The notes: generated by a model not told the origin, from the letters alone. Positions 1 to 9,399 are shown, numbered from the stretch's first letter. The stretch is 36,073 nucleotides of DNA from an uncultured bacterium (GCA_946405785.1 CAMJIH010000005.1:1-36073), one strand, 5' to 3'. Numbers and translations: made by a program.

Positions 1-319
1 AATACACGAGGGATTTTTTTCCTTCAAGAGACGTTTGTCATGCCCTGATAAAGCAGACAGTACGCTTTTCGCGTGCTGTGCAGGAGTTGACTGATCGCAC
101 TGTGGCGAGTCGATAGTTGGGGTTCTCGTCTTCGATGAGAATAACGGCTTGTTCGATGCCATTGAGCATCTCATCTGTGTAGCCATCGGCTTCCAGCGTA
201 AACTCATCATTCTCATTGATGATACCACTCTTACTTACTCCTTTTACTTTGACGGAGCATTCAACATTGATCTCTTTTGCTAATTCAGCAGTGATCTGGG
301 GCACAAATTGATCGTCCAT
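1..319 (-). CDS. Hypothetical protein, 3' end cut by the window edge
   Basis: The gene starts at ATG 317-319 and reads leftwards. The first 93 codons are followed by TGA at 38-40. In this genome TGA is glycine, so the frame continues open to base 1 (at least 105 codons) and the end lies outside the window. The visible part is soluble and acidic (N-terminal MDDQFVPQI), with no signal peptide or membrane segment. Most of its glycines are GGN. A -35/-10 pair at 387-414 fits as its promoter. I do not recognise the family. If the TGA were a real stop the protein would be 93 aa, but no gene in the window needs a TGA stop. Confidence 0.6.
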
Positions 320-386
320 AACTTGAAAAATTTTTTATTAGTACTGTTTTTTGTTTTTTTATTGCTTATTTTCCAAAGCAGTTTTA

Positions 387-414
387 CTGATAATGATATT
401 TGTGATTAAGTCAA
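387..414 (-). promoter_or_regulatory. Putative promoter of the partial gene at 1-319
   Basis: On the minus strand TTGACT (409-414) and TATCAG (387-392) are separated by 16 nt, the spacing seen at other promoters here. The transcript would have a leader of about 60 nt. Confidence 0.4.
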
Positions 415-489
415 GTATTTTTTTTATTTTGTTGCAATACTATTGTTATCTTTTTTTGATTTATATTTTTTGAGAAAAAATTCGAAATT

Positions 490-517
490 TTGCAGTTATG
501 TTTTTTATCGTTATAAT
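490..517 (+). promoter_or_regulatory. Putative promoter of the DUF2207-like gene
   Basis: TTGCAG (490-495), 16 nt, TATAAT (512-517). Transcription would begin near 525, about 25 nt before ATG 549, which supports the 549 start over the internal ATG at 609. Confidence 0.6.
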
Positions 518-548
518 TGATTTGTATTATTTACATTGTTTTTAATGT

Positions 549-1820
549 ATGTGGAGAGGCGAGGAATCTAAAGTAGAAAAATATGCGTATAGAGCTCAAG
601 TTGTATGAATGATTGTTGTCCTTTTGTGCTGATCTCTTTTTGCTGAACAAGTTGATTATTGTTATGAATGGCTTGAAGAAAATGATTTTTCGTTAAGTAT
701 AATTGCTTGATTATTAGTCCTAGTGTATTTGTTTATTGTTTTGTTTGCTAAAAGAAGGAAGAAAAAAGTTATTAGAGATGTAGTTTTTTATGACCCACCA
801 AAAGGTTTTACAGCTGCTGAAGTGGCTGTTATCGATTCTTGGTGACCAACTTGAAGAGTTTTTCCAGCTATGCTTTATGATTGGGTTGCTAGGAAAAATG
901 TAAAAATGACAAGAATGCCTAGTTGAGAGGTTTGTTTTGAAAAGTTAACAGATAATCCACTTTTTTTGTCTGATGAAAAATATTTATATTCTTATCATTC
1001 AGCGTATAATAGAGATCCAGAAGATGATTTTTGGGATCTTTGTTTTGTGAATAGAACCCATGTTACTGTTCGTATGTTGATGAAAATTCCTTGAATAGAT
1101 AAGATTCCTAATGATTTTTTTTATCAAGTACAAAGACAGTGTTTAGATTGGAATGCATATAAGAAGGGAGCAATAAATCCTTCAACTATTTCTTGGGAGA
1201 AATCTATCTTTATTTTTGTTTTTATAAGCTGTTTAATAGCTTGATTTCTGCTATCATTAAATCTTTTTATTGTTCTTTCAATTGCTGCTTTAATTAGAGT
1301 TGTGTCTCTTTATTATAAGTCTAAAGAATCGGTTAAAGAGTATTATTTAACAGATTATGGTGTTCAAGTTGTTGAACAGATTCAATGATTTAAGAAATAT
1401 TTATTGGCAGTAGAGGATAGTAAGTTAAAAGTTATTTTGAAAGAAGATCCAACTTATTTTGAAAGAATTCTTCCTTATGCTATTGCGATGTGAATATGAG
1501 ATGGATGGTTGAATAAAGTGTTTAAATATCTTCAGTATGATGAATTATGATGAACAATTTTTGATTATCAGACTTCTCATTTTAGAACTAACCCTGAAGA
1601 TTTAGCTAAATTACATGATTGAATAGCAAATTCTATTGCATTTATTTCTTTATATAATGAAACTCGTAAGAATTGATGATCATTATTTGATGCATTAACG
1701 AAGCATAATTTAAATAAGGAGAAACCAACTTTCAGTAATTTGTTTTTATCTTTTGCAACAAATTATAGTAATAGCAGGTATTCTCGTGCTAATTGATATG
1801 GTTGACATGCTAAGAAATAA
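549..1820 (+). CDS. DUF2207-like predicted membrane protein (423 aa)
   Basis: Read with TGA = Gly this is one frame ending in TAA. A hydrophobic stretch begins at Met21 (MIVVLLCGSLFA), a second membrane segment spans about residues 48-66 and is followed by basic KRRKKK, and two more lie around 217-255. Right after the basic stretch comes the YDPPKGFTAAEV motif that marks the DUF2207 family, a widespread bacterial membrane family of unknown function. The long N-terminal extracytoplasmic domain typical of the family is missing; only about 30 residues lie outside the membrane there. ATG 609 would give a neater signal peptide, but the promoter position favours 549. Assignment to DUF2207 is by motif recall, not by search. 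Confidence 0.75.
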
Positions 1821-1821
1821 C

Positions 1822-1850
1822 TTGTTTTCGTATATTCTTTTCTTTATACT
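1822..1850 (+). promoter_or_regulatory. Putative promoter of the 200-aa membrane protein
   Basis: TTGTTT (1822-1827), 17 nt, TATACT (1845-1850), giving a leader of about 40 nt before ATG 1897. Confidence 0.5.
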
Positions 1851-1896
1851 GTTCGTGTAAATAAAACGTAGTACTAATAACAAAAATAAAAGTGTT

Positions 1897-2499
1897 ATGG
1901 TTAAGATTTTACTCATTCTGTTTGCTGCAGTCGGACTGTATGTATCAATTAGTTGGATTCTTGATAGTTTCAAGAAGACGAACAAAGATGATGGGGGTAA
2001 GGTTTTCGGAAGCATTATTCTCATTGTGACTCTTGGCTGTATTATCAGCTACTTCTTAGGGTTTATGTATCCAGTTATCGTGGTCGTTGGCTCAATGGGA
2101 TTGACGTTGACCGTTATATCATTAGGGCTTTTAAACGAAGATCATGAAGTATTCTCGGGATCTGGAATTCTTTTCGGTGTCGTAACATGGTTATTAGGAA
2201 TTGCAGCTGCTTATACATGTGCTCAATTGATGTTGGCAGAGGGATGGTATACTGTATGTATCTGTTTAGTTGCAGCGTTTACCGTTATTGCTGGTGTTGC
2301 TGCGATTAAGAGAGAACTCTTGAAAAAGACTTTTTCGTTCGGATATTTACTTACTTTCCTTTTGTTACTCTTGGGTGAGGTTCTTATTTCGAACACTTAT
2401 CCAGTAGATCATCTTGCAATTGTGATTACATCTATTGCAGTAATGATTGTCGCTGTACTTGTTCCTACTAAGTATGTTAAACGATTCTCTTTAACTTAA
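1897..2499 (+). CDS. Polytopic membrane protein of unknown function (200 aa)
   Basis: It starts at ATG 1897 and ends at TAA. It is almost entirely hydrophobic, with about six or seven membrane segments separated by short loops (for example KKTNKDDGG near residue 30 and NEDHE near 84). I do not recognise the family. All 17 glycines are GGN and none is TGA, while the upstream neighbour uses TGA for most of its glycines. The sequence also looks richer in G and C than its surroundings. This suggests a recent arrival from a standard-code donor, or selection against TGA here. It ends at a shared bidirectional terminator facing pilB. Confidence 0.75.
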   Translation: MVKILLILFAAVGLYVSISWILDSFKKTNKDDGGKVFGSIILIVTLGCIISYFLGFMYPVIVVVGSMGLTLTVISLGLLNEDHEVFSGSGILFGVVTWLLGIAAAYTCAQLMLAEGWYTVCICLVAAFTVIAGVAAIKRELLKKTFSFGYLLTFLLLLLGEVLISNTYPVDHLAIVITSIAVMIVAVLVPTKYVKRFSLT

Positions 2500-2517
2500 A
2501 CTATTCAATTAAAAAAT

Positions 2518-2550
2518 AATGGGCATCTTGTTTAAGATTGCCCATTTTTT
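2518..2550. terminator. Bidirectional terminator between the 200-aa membrane protein and pilB
   Basis: An inverted repeat (AATGGGC-ATCTT and AAGATTGCCCATT, one bulged base) has a GTTT loop, with a T-run on the right and an A-run on the left. It lies between two convergent genes and can serve both. Confidence 0.8.
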
Positions 2551-2557
2551 GTTATTT

Positions 2558-4144
2558 TTAGTAAGCTACTCTATGTACTTCCATAAGATCTGTTTCTCCG
2601 TTTATTACTTTCAATACTCAATCTCGTTGCATTGGAATAAATCATTGTTTTTTAGCGAATGGAACAAGATTTTCTCATGGTTCTTCTTTCATTATTTTGT
2701 CTCTTACTTTTTCTGTGATTTCAAGAGCTTCGATAATTGCCATTCTTCATAAGAAACCTGAATTATTACAATAATCACATCCTTTTGCTTTAAATACTTT
2801 TCATTTATAATTTGTTCATAATTCTGGATGATATTGTTGGATTTCTCATAATATTGTTCTTATTTCCATGTCTTCTTCTTTACTAGCATCCACCCATTCT
2901 CAACAATGAGGACAGACTCTACGAACAAGTCTTTGTCAGATAATAAGTTGAAGTGCTGGAACTAGAAGATATGGTTCAATACCCATATTCATTAATCTTG
3001 AGATTGAATCAAGAACTGAATTGGTATGCAATGTTGTAAATACAAGGTGTCATGTAAGTGATGCATTAATAGATATTTGTGCTGTTTCTTTTGTTCTGGT
3101 TTCTCAAACAAGAATAATATCAGGATCTTGTCTAAGGATTGCCTTTAATCAGCTTTCATAATCATATCATTTATCATAGTTGATTTGTGATTGTTGAATT
3201 CCTGCTATTTTATATTCGATAGGGTCTTCTAGTGTAATAATCTTTTTTGTACCATCATTAAGTTTTCTGAGGATAGTATAGAGTGTTGTTGTTTTTCATG
3301 AACCTGTAGGTCATGTCATGAAGATAATTCAACTTGTTTTTTGGAGACTTCTTTCAAGAAGATCCATATGATAATCTGCAAATCAAATATCTTTAAAATC
3401 TTCAACATTTTGTGAAGCATCTAAGAATCTGATAACAATACTTTCTGTTTGAATACCTGGCATAAATGAAATTCTGGCATCGATTTTTTTTGTTTCTCAG
3501 TGTCTATTTACCGCTTCAAATGAGAATCTACCATCTTGTGGAACATAATCGATATTCATTTTTACTCATGAAATGAACTTGATTTTTTGCATATATTTCC
3601 AGAATTCTTGATGTGTGAATGTTAAGATTTGATGAAGAACTCAATCTATTCTTAATCTTAATACGATTCCGTTTTCTTCAGGTTGAAAGTGAAGATCTGA
3701 TGCTCATGCTTGAAAGCTTAATCTAATAATATTATTAATGAATTCTGCAGGATCTTGAGACTCTCTTTTTTCGTATTCTTCTTGCATAATAGTAATAGCT
3801 GATTTACCATCAGCTTTAGCTGCTGTTTCTTGTTTAATTTCTTCTTCTTTTTTTGCTTCTTCTAATTTGTCATACCATTGAAGAGCAGTATTAAATCCTT
3901 CAGTTGTAGTATAAAATACTTTTGTATAATATCATTTTTTTTCGAATTCATTAAGAACTTTTTTTAAATCTTCAGGGAAATTATTTGTTGTAAGAATGCT
4001 TAATTCTTTTCTTTTTTCTTCAGCAAAAACAAGTGTCTGAGCTTTTTCAGCAACGTCTCTAGGCATAAAAACTAAACGAGAAAAATCTGGTTTAATCTGT
4101 TGTATTTCTTCATTTTCTAATATTGTGTTGATTAATCAGCTCAT
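2558..4144 (-). CDS. pilB: Type IV pilus assembly / type II secretion ATPase PilB (GspE family)
   Basis: This is a 528-aa cytoplasmic motor ATPase that drives pilus extension. It has an N-terminal domain (about 1-150), then a RecA-like ATPase. Walker A GPTGSGKTTT lies near residue 276, followed by the Asp-box EDPIEY, Walker [13 protein letters not shown] and the His-box [13 protein letters not shown] tetracysteine zinc site is formed by CPHC near 410 and CDYC near 456, as in PilB/GspE. Two of the three Walker A glycines are TGA. No other pilus gene is adjacent; the type IV-type ATPase homologue at 7416-8867 is the nearest related gene. A clear promoter lies at 4178-4206. Members of this lineage are thought to use pili for host contact or DNA uptake, but that role is inferred. 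Confidence 0.93.
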
Positions 4145-4177
4145 GAATTATTTTTTGTTTTTATAAAGTTCATAACA

Positions 4178-4206
4178 ATTATACTTAAAAGTTATAATTT
4201 TTGCAA
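4178..4206 (-). promoter_or_regulatory. Putative promoter of pilB
   Basis: On the minus strand TTGCAA (4201-4206), 17 nt, TATAAT (4178-4183), about 35 nt ahead of the start codon. It is back to back with the promoter at 4250-4277. Confidence 0.6.
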
Positions 4207-4249
4207 AAAATCGATTTGATTGTATGCCTTTTATAAAATTTTTTATTTT

Positions 4250-4277
4250 TTGACTAAATGTCAGTATTGTTTATACT
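4250..4277 (+). promoter_or_regulatory. Putative promoter of the gene at 4308
   Basis: TTGACT (4250-4255), 16 nt, TATACT (4272-4277). The start point would be near 4285, about 23 nt before ATG 4308. Confidence 0.55.
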
Positions 4278-4307
4278 TATATTAGCTTTTTATATTTATG
4301 AAACCTT

Positions 4308-5126
4308 ATGAAATCACGATTAAAACGAACATTGATATGAACTTGATCTGCTATTGTGCTTGGATGAGCATGGGCTGGGGCTACAAAATTAGGTTATATT
4401 CCTAATTGGTTAGGTTTGGAAATTCTTTGTCCTTGAGAAAAATGTGTTGATTGTAGTGACATTGTTTTTAGTGATTATAAAGTTTCTGAAGTTCTTCCAG
4501 AATCTTGTTGTCCATGAACATATCATAGGGCTATGCCTACTCAGAAAATTCCAGATGATGTTTTTGTGGGATTTAAACCAATTATTTATCTTTATCCAGA
4601 AGAAACAAGTGAAGTTAGTGTAAAACTTTGAAAATCTGAGAATTTACTTCATACTTATCCTAAATATGTTGATTGATGGAAGGTTATTGCTAATCCAGAT
4701 TGAACACTTATTGATACAACTAATAATAGGAATCTTTATGCTCTTTATTGGGAATGAATAATTGATGAACCTAGTGAAATAAATGAATGATTTGTTGTTA
4801 AATGAGAAGATACTATCTTATTTTTGGAAGAAAAATTGGCTACTTTATGATTAGATGAAAGAGAAGCTGAAGAATTTATTGTTTATTGGTTACCAATATT
4901 AGAAAATAATAAATGGAATCTTATTAGATTTAGAACGTTAGAAGAAATTAATAAGATTATGCCACTTGATATTACTCCAACTCCTGATACTGTAATCAGA
5001 GTTTTGATGCAATATAAGCCATTAGATGAATATCAAGAAGTTTTTGAACAAGAATTAACTACTCCTGAAAGAAATTGATTTACAGTGGTAGAATGGTGAG
5101 GAGAAGCTAATAATATTGTTAAATAG
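4308..5126 (+). CDS. Conserved exported protein of unknown function (272 aa)
   Basis: I chose ATG 4308 because an upstream ATG at 4298 is in another frame that soon stops. The N-terminus MKSRLKRTLIG followed by a Gly/Ala-rich hydrophobic stretch looks like a signal peptide or anchor. A Cys-containing segment (CPGEKCVDC, about residue 46) follows, then a conserved core beginning KPIIYLYPEE near residue 89 and including YWEG, YWLP and a C-terminal TVVEWGG. I recall this core from uncharacterised secreted proteins of Firmicutes and candidate-phyla bacteria; no function is known. The gene ends with TAG just before a terminator hairpin and is probably monocistronic. Confidence 0.75.
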
Positions 5127-5148
5127 AAAATTGTTTGTTAATATGAGA

Positions 5149-5180
5149 AATACCTACATGATGAGATGTAGGTATTTTTA
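5149..5180. terminator. Terminator hairpin between convergent genes
   Basis: An 11-bp perfect inverted repeat (AATACCTACAT / ATGTAGGTATT) with a 6-nt loop is followed by T-rich sequence. It sits between the convergent genes ending at 5126 and 5181 and may terminate both. Confidence 0.8.
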
Positions 5181-5951
5181 TTAATTCAATATGTATCAGT
5201 ATTTTTTTATGATTGTTTTTAATTGTTTTGAGATTTCTGGATCAATATTAGCAGCAAGTTCAGAAAGCCTGTTAATACTTGAGTTATGCTTATTTTCTTT
5301 GAGACATTTTTCTATGATGCTAATATTGAAAGTTTTTCTGTTTTTTCTTAATCGTTTTTTGATGAGATCTTCACTATAGTTCTTTTGAAGAGCTGAGGTG
5401 TTGTAAAGTGTCTCTAGTATAGCTAATTCAGGTAGTGCGATGTTGAGTTTTTCTTTCTCTATTTTGATTGGTTGAGTCTCTTTATAGAAGAAAGGAAACA
5501 GATTTCTTTTTTTACTTGAGTATGTTTTAAATAGAACTTTTTTTTCGAGAATTAGGCTTTCTATTCATTGCTTATTTTCATTTACGATTAATATTTCATC
5601 TGGAGTGGTATAAATACCCATAGCAATTTCTAATGCTTTTAATCCTCAAATATATCGTTTACCTTTGATAAGATTCTTGATTTGTTTGTTTAGGATATTC
5701 CAATAAAGTCTATCAACAATATCTTCTTCGTTAATTTCATCTTCTGGAAGTTTAACATAAAAGAAGTTTTTTTTGAGGTCTATAATATATCATCTGCTCT
5801 TTAAGTAGTAGAATATCTTATACATTCTATTGGTTGTATAATCGTCTCACATTGTTTGTTTTATCAGCTCTCTAATCTTTTCTGTGGTAATAATTTTTCA
5901 GCGATATTTTCACATCTTTTCTATGATCAGCTGAAACGATTCATTTTTCAT
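5181..5951 (-). CDS. AbiEi-like DNA-binding regulator (orphan antitoxin homologue), tentative
   Basis: This is a 256-aa basic protein. The first 70 residues have the pattern of a winged helix, ending YYLKSRGYIIDLKKNFFYV. A second block, IGGLKALEIAMG followed by TPDEILIV, recalls the central part of AbiEi antitoxins, the transcriptional repressors of type IV toxin-antitoxin (abortive infection) operons. No AbiEii-type nucleotidyltransferase toxin is adjacent on either side, so it would be an orphan. The C-terminal third is Lys-rich and unrecognised. The family call rests on a partial pattern and could be wrong; a DNA-binding role is the safer statement. Confidence 0.45.
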
Positions 5952-5985
5952 TTAACCTGTTCTTATTTGAATTAAAAGTAAAAAA

Positions 5986-6013
5986 AATATATAAAATCTT
6001 CCAAAAAAATCAA
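5986..6013 (-). promoter_or_regulatory. Putative promoter of the AbiEi-like gene
   Basis: On the minus strand TTGATT (6008-6013), 16 nt, TATATT (5986-5991), about 35 nt ahead of ATG 5951. Confidence 0.45.
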
Positions 6014-6075
6014 TACTTTTTTCTTATAAATTCTTTTATTTTTTCTCTTGTAATTATAAAATGTAATCGTATAGA

Positions 6076-6104
6076 TTGAGTCGTACAAAAAATTTGACTA
6101 TATT
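6076..6104 (+). promoter_or_regulatory. Putative promoter of the 95-aa gene
   Basis: TTGAGT (6076-6081), 17 nt, TATATT (6099-6104), leaving only about 10 nt to ATG 6121. Confidence 0.4.
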
Positions 6105-6120
6105 TTATATCATAGAATTA

Positions 6121-6408
6121 ATGAAAAAAATGCAGATATTTCAGTCTCCACTTTTAGCAGATTCAGTATTAGATCAAAGAACAGTGTGCGTGGAGTGAAT
6201 CACTGCAACATTAACTCAATATAGTCAATCTGATTTTGAAGTGCTTCTTGAGATTAATTCAAATAAGATCTTGGTTGCTTTCCAATGAGCTATTGATAGA
6301 ATTGAAGAACTTCAAATTTTAGCTGTTAAATGATTTGTTGAATTAAGTAAGTCATTTATAACAACTATTAAAAACTTAATTGGTCATTTGTTGTGCAGAA
6401 TGGATTAA
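6121..6408 (+). CDS. Small hypothetical protein (95 aa)
   Basis: It opens MKKMQIFQSPLLADS and is intact only with TGA = Gly (three TGA codons, for example AFQGAIDR). There is no signal peptide, and the middle is an amphipathic helix-rich segment. I do not recognise the family. A GC-rich terminator hairpin begins 28 nt downstream of its TAA, so it is a short single-gene transcript. Confidence 0.65.
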
Positions 6409-6435
6409 AACTATGAAAATATGAACACAAGATTT

Positions 6436-6460
6436 GAGAGGCGGTTGCCTCTCTTTTCTT
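6436..6460 (+). terminator. Terminator of the 95-aa gene
   Basis: GAGAGGC, GGTT loop, GCCTCTC, then a T-run: a compact 7-bp GC-rich stem and the clearest rho-independent terminator in the window. Confidence 0.85.
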
Positions 6461-6464
6461 TAAA

Positions 6465-6492
6465 TTGATATTATTGTTCAAATAATTATCTT
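6465..6492 (+). promoter_or_regulatory. Putative promoter of prmC
   Basis: TTGATA (6465-6470), 16 nt, TATCTT (6487-6492), about 44 nt before the start codon and directly after the preceding terminator. Confidence 0.45.
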
Positions 6493-6535
6493 TTAAGTTA
6501 ATTGTCCTTAGGATATTTCATTTAGAATTGCTTAT

Positions 6536-7405
6536 ATGATGAAAATTCAAGAATTTATACAGAGCCCTGAATATAAAAAGAAATTTGTTTTGGAGAAGCT
6601 TCTTTGTCATTATTTAAATAAGTCTAGAACTGAATTGTGGACTGATGCGGAAGAGGAATTAGATTCTAATCTTGTTGATAAAATTAAAGAAGATTATCGT
6701 GCTTATGAAATTGATAATAAGCCTTTAGAATATCTTTTGTGATATGTTGAATTCTTTTGAACTAAATTTTTTGTTAATGAAAATACATTAGTTCCTAGAC
6801 CTGAGACTGAATATATGATTACTGCTGTTACTGAATTTGTTTCTTCTAAAACTAATAATGATAATGTATTATTAGATATTTGAACTTGATCATGAGTATT
6901 ATGATGCTCTGTGCTTTTGCAGAATGAAAATAAGTTTGATAGGGTATTTATGGTGGATATTTCTCAGGAAGCTCTTGATGTGGCTAAAAGAAATTATTCT
7001 AATTTGATAGAGGAGTGAAAATATAATATTACTATGATGACTTCTGATTTATGTTCTTTTTTGGCTGATTATCAGAATGATATTAGTTGAAAAGATATAG
7101 TACTTGTTGCTAATCTTCCATATATACCAACAAAAACATTTGAAGATAATGCTCCTGAAAATTGTCAAAAATGGGAACCTAAGGTTGCTTTTGTTTGATG
7201 AGATGATTGATTAGATTTATATAGGGCAATGTTTAATCAATTAGAAGAATTAACAAAAGAAGTTAATTGATTAACTATGTTCCTTGAGATGATGACTTGG
7301 CAAGTTGATATTTTAAGAGAGGAGTTCTGAGATAAAATAAATTTTGAAGAAGTTAAGACGTTTCACTTTAATATAAGAATTGTTAAAGCTGAATTTAAAA
7401 AATAA
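6536..7405 (+). CDS. prmC: Release factor glutamine N5-methyltransferase PrmC (HemK)
   Basis: This is a 289-aa SAM-dependent enzyme that methylates the Gln of the GGQ motif of peptide-chain release factors. An N-terminal helical domain (about 1-75) ends in PLEYLLGYVEFFG. VPRPETE near residue 85 and the SAM-binding motif DIGTGSG near 118 follow. The catalytic motif reads NLPY near residue 198 where NPPY is usual; NLPY variants are, as I recall, common in candidate-phyla PrmC. Several of these glycines are TGA. In a cell with UGA recoded, its substrate should be RF1 alone, because RF2 would cut translation at UGA. Confidence 0.9.
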
Positions 7406-7431
7406 AAATGAGCTATTAAGCTCATTTTTTT
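7406..7431. terminator. Bidirectional terminator after prmC
   Basis: AAATGAGCT, ATTA loop, AGCTCATTT, then a T-run. It overlaps the last codons of the convergent gene at 7416-8867, so that gene's stop lies inside the hairpin. Confidence 0.75.
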
Positions 7432-8867
7432 GTAGATTTTCTTTTAACCTGTTTTTTTGGTTCTTTATTTTTTACTTCTTGTGACTTTTTTTTGGTTTTT
7501 ATCTTTGTAGGTTTTTTAATTATTTTCATTTCTGGTTTTTTGCCTGGTAATTCTATTATTTCGGTTTGAATTCAGTATCTAGCACAAAATTCTGATTCGA
7601 TAAATGCTTTTGCTCTTCAATATCTTTTTGAACAGTATTCTTTTAATATTGGTGTGATTTTTGGGAATACAGGCCGGGAAGTATTTTTATAACATTTAAT
7701 TTTTAAAGGTTTTTCATTTGATTGTTTTAAGATAAATTCCTTTTCTTTTAAATTGTTAAGATTCTCTTTTGATATTGTTGGGAATTCTTTTGAGAAGAAT
7801 TCTGCATCCTTTCAGAAGGTATTGAATATACAAATATTTCATGAATTATTTAATACATCATGAATGTCTTTTTCTTTGTTTTTACCTTCTATTTGATCAA
7901 TAAAATCGTGGATTAATACCATTCAAATCTTATTTTCTTTTGCTGTTTTAAATAGATTCTCATATGATGATCATAAGATGTTTTGAAAATTATTTATATA
8001 TAGAAAGAATGGATTCATTTCTTCTTTTGAAAGATGGGTTCTTTTTGCTAATTCTAACTTTAATTTATAAGTTAATATCATTCCAAGAAGAGAGGAACTT
8101 ATTTCTCAGATTTTGTCTTTTGCAAGATTAATTAATAATATGCATTTATTATCAATTATGTCATTAAAATTGAATGCTGATCTAGTTTGTCATATAATAT
8201 TTCTTATTTTTCAATTGGTTGTAAATTCTATGAATTTTGATGAAAAATATGGTATTATTTCTGCTTTTTCTCTATCTCCCATTGCGTTGTAAGTTCTTTC
8301 CCACCAATTAATTACTATTGGATTTGTTACTTTTGCTAGTTTATATTCTCTATAACCAGCGTCTGTAAACATTCTTATAATATCTAGAATTGTAGGTTTA
8401 TCATCAAAATCTTCAAGTAATGCAAGTGATGCATATTTAAAGTATTCTTGGATTCTTGGTCAAAAAACTTCTGGTCAAAACATTTTTAGGAACATTTCTG
8501 TTGCGTATTCAACGACTGTGCTTGCTTCGTCTAAAGAACTAATTTCATAAAGATTAATTCCCATAAATCTATCTTCATTTCCAGCATCAAAATATACTAA
8601 ATCTTTAGCTCTTTCTTTTGGTGTATGTTTTAGAAAATTTTCTGTATATTCTCAGTATTCATCAATTACACAAAATCAATTATTTAGGGTCCAAGCATCT
8701 TGAAGCATCATACTGAGTACTAATTTTTCTTTATTGGAGTCTTGCTTTCATATTATGTAGGTATGATTAAGTCTTTCTTTATCGTTAAGAGCGATAGCTC
8801 TTTTACCGAATGTCCTATAATTCATTCAAAGGAATAAATTATCTTTTGCGTAATTTTTTGTTATCAT
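7416..8867 (-). CDS. Type IV-secretion/HerA-like ATPase homologue with degenerate nucleotide-binding motifs
   Basis: This 483-aa protein follows the layout of a VirD4/TraG/HerA-related family common in candidate-phyla bacteria. The matching blocks are YIIGK near residue 39, VIDEYGEY near 66, DLVYFDAGN near 90, RNIIGQTRSAFNF near 225, LLGMILTYKLKLELAKR near 262, and YINNFQNI near 290. Family members normally show an intact Walker A at the first block and a Walker B of the type YxDEFQNF at the last. Here the first reads GKQDSNKEK and the acidic pair is replaced by Asn-Asn, so ATP hydrolysis is doubtful. The last 60 residues are a Lys-rich tail. It could be a structural partner of an active paralogue elsewhere. 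A perfect consensus promoter precedes it. Confidence 0.65.
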
Positions 8868-8899
8868 TTTTGTTTTTTGTAAGTAAATATTTATATAAT

Positions 8900-8928
8900 A
8901 TTATATTTGAGAACTGATATTTTGTCAA
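8900..8928 (-). promoter_or_regulatory. Consensus promoter of the HerA-like gene
   Basis: On the minus strand TTGACA (8923-8928), 17 nt, TATAAT (8900-8905): full consensus at both boxes, about 32 nt ahead of the start codon. Confidence 0.7.
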
Positions 8929-8952
8929 ATTACAAGTTAGTTTTATAAGAAA

Positions 8953-8980
8953 AAGCCCCAATGAAGTTTCATTGGAGCTC
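8953..8980 (-). terminator. Terminator of the 111-aa gene
   Basis: On the minus strand AGCTCCAATGA, AACT loop, TCATTGGGGCT, then a T-run. The stem is about 11 bp with one or two mismatches, 10 nt past the stop at 8991. Confidence 0.8.
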
Positions 8981-8990
8981 TCTGAGGATT

Positions 8991-9326
8991 TTATGCAGCC
9001 TTTTTTTGGTCTGCAGTCAGATCTTTTTCATTTTCAGCAGTTAAAGTAGCAAACAAATCATTTTCTGTATTTGTTTTTACTTTTCTTACTTTACCATCTA
9101 AGGAATCAGTAATAGTAAGAACTGAAATAAGACTGTCATTTGTATGTAACTTAATTTCTGAAAGATCGGCTCTTTCATTGAAACGAAGTTCATTAATCCT
9201 GTTTTTGTAGTTTCTGTTTTCAACTTTAGCTAACTTTGCTTTTCTAGCTAATTCATCTTCACGTTCATAGAAGTTAATTTCTTCTTGTGTTGGAAGAATA
9301 TTTCTATATTTGGCTGGTGTTTTCAT
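8991..9326 (-). CDS. Small charged hypothetical protein (111 aa)
   Basis: It starts MKTPAKYRNILPTQEEI and ends in TAA. Residues 13-50 are dense in Glu, Lys and Arg (EREDELARKAKLAKVE) and likely form a long helix. Residues 55-95 look like short strands, and the tail EKDLTADQKKAA is helical. It has one glycine (GGT) and no TGA, so it reads the same in either code. There is no signal peptide. It lies 73 nt downstream of the SLH gene on the same strand and may share its transcript. I do not recognise the family. Confidence 0.65.
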   Translation of the reverse strand: MKTPAKYRNILPTQEEINFYEREDELARKAKLAKVENRNYKNRINELRFNERADLSEIKLHTNDSLISVLTITDSLDGKVRKVKTNTENDLFATLTAENEKDLTADQKKAA

Positions 9327-9399
9327 TTTCTAATAATATAAGAGAATAAAATTGCTTAATCTAAGTAATAATAAGCTAATCTTGCATTAAGAATTTAAA

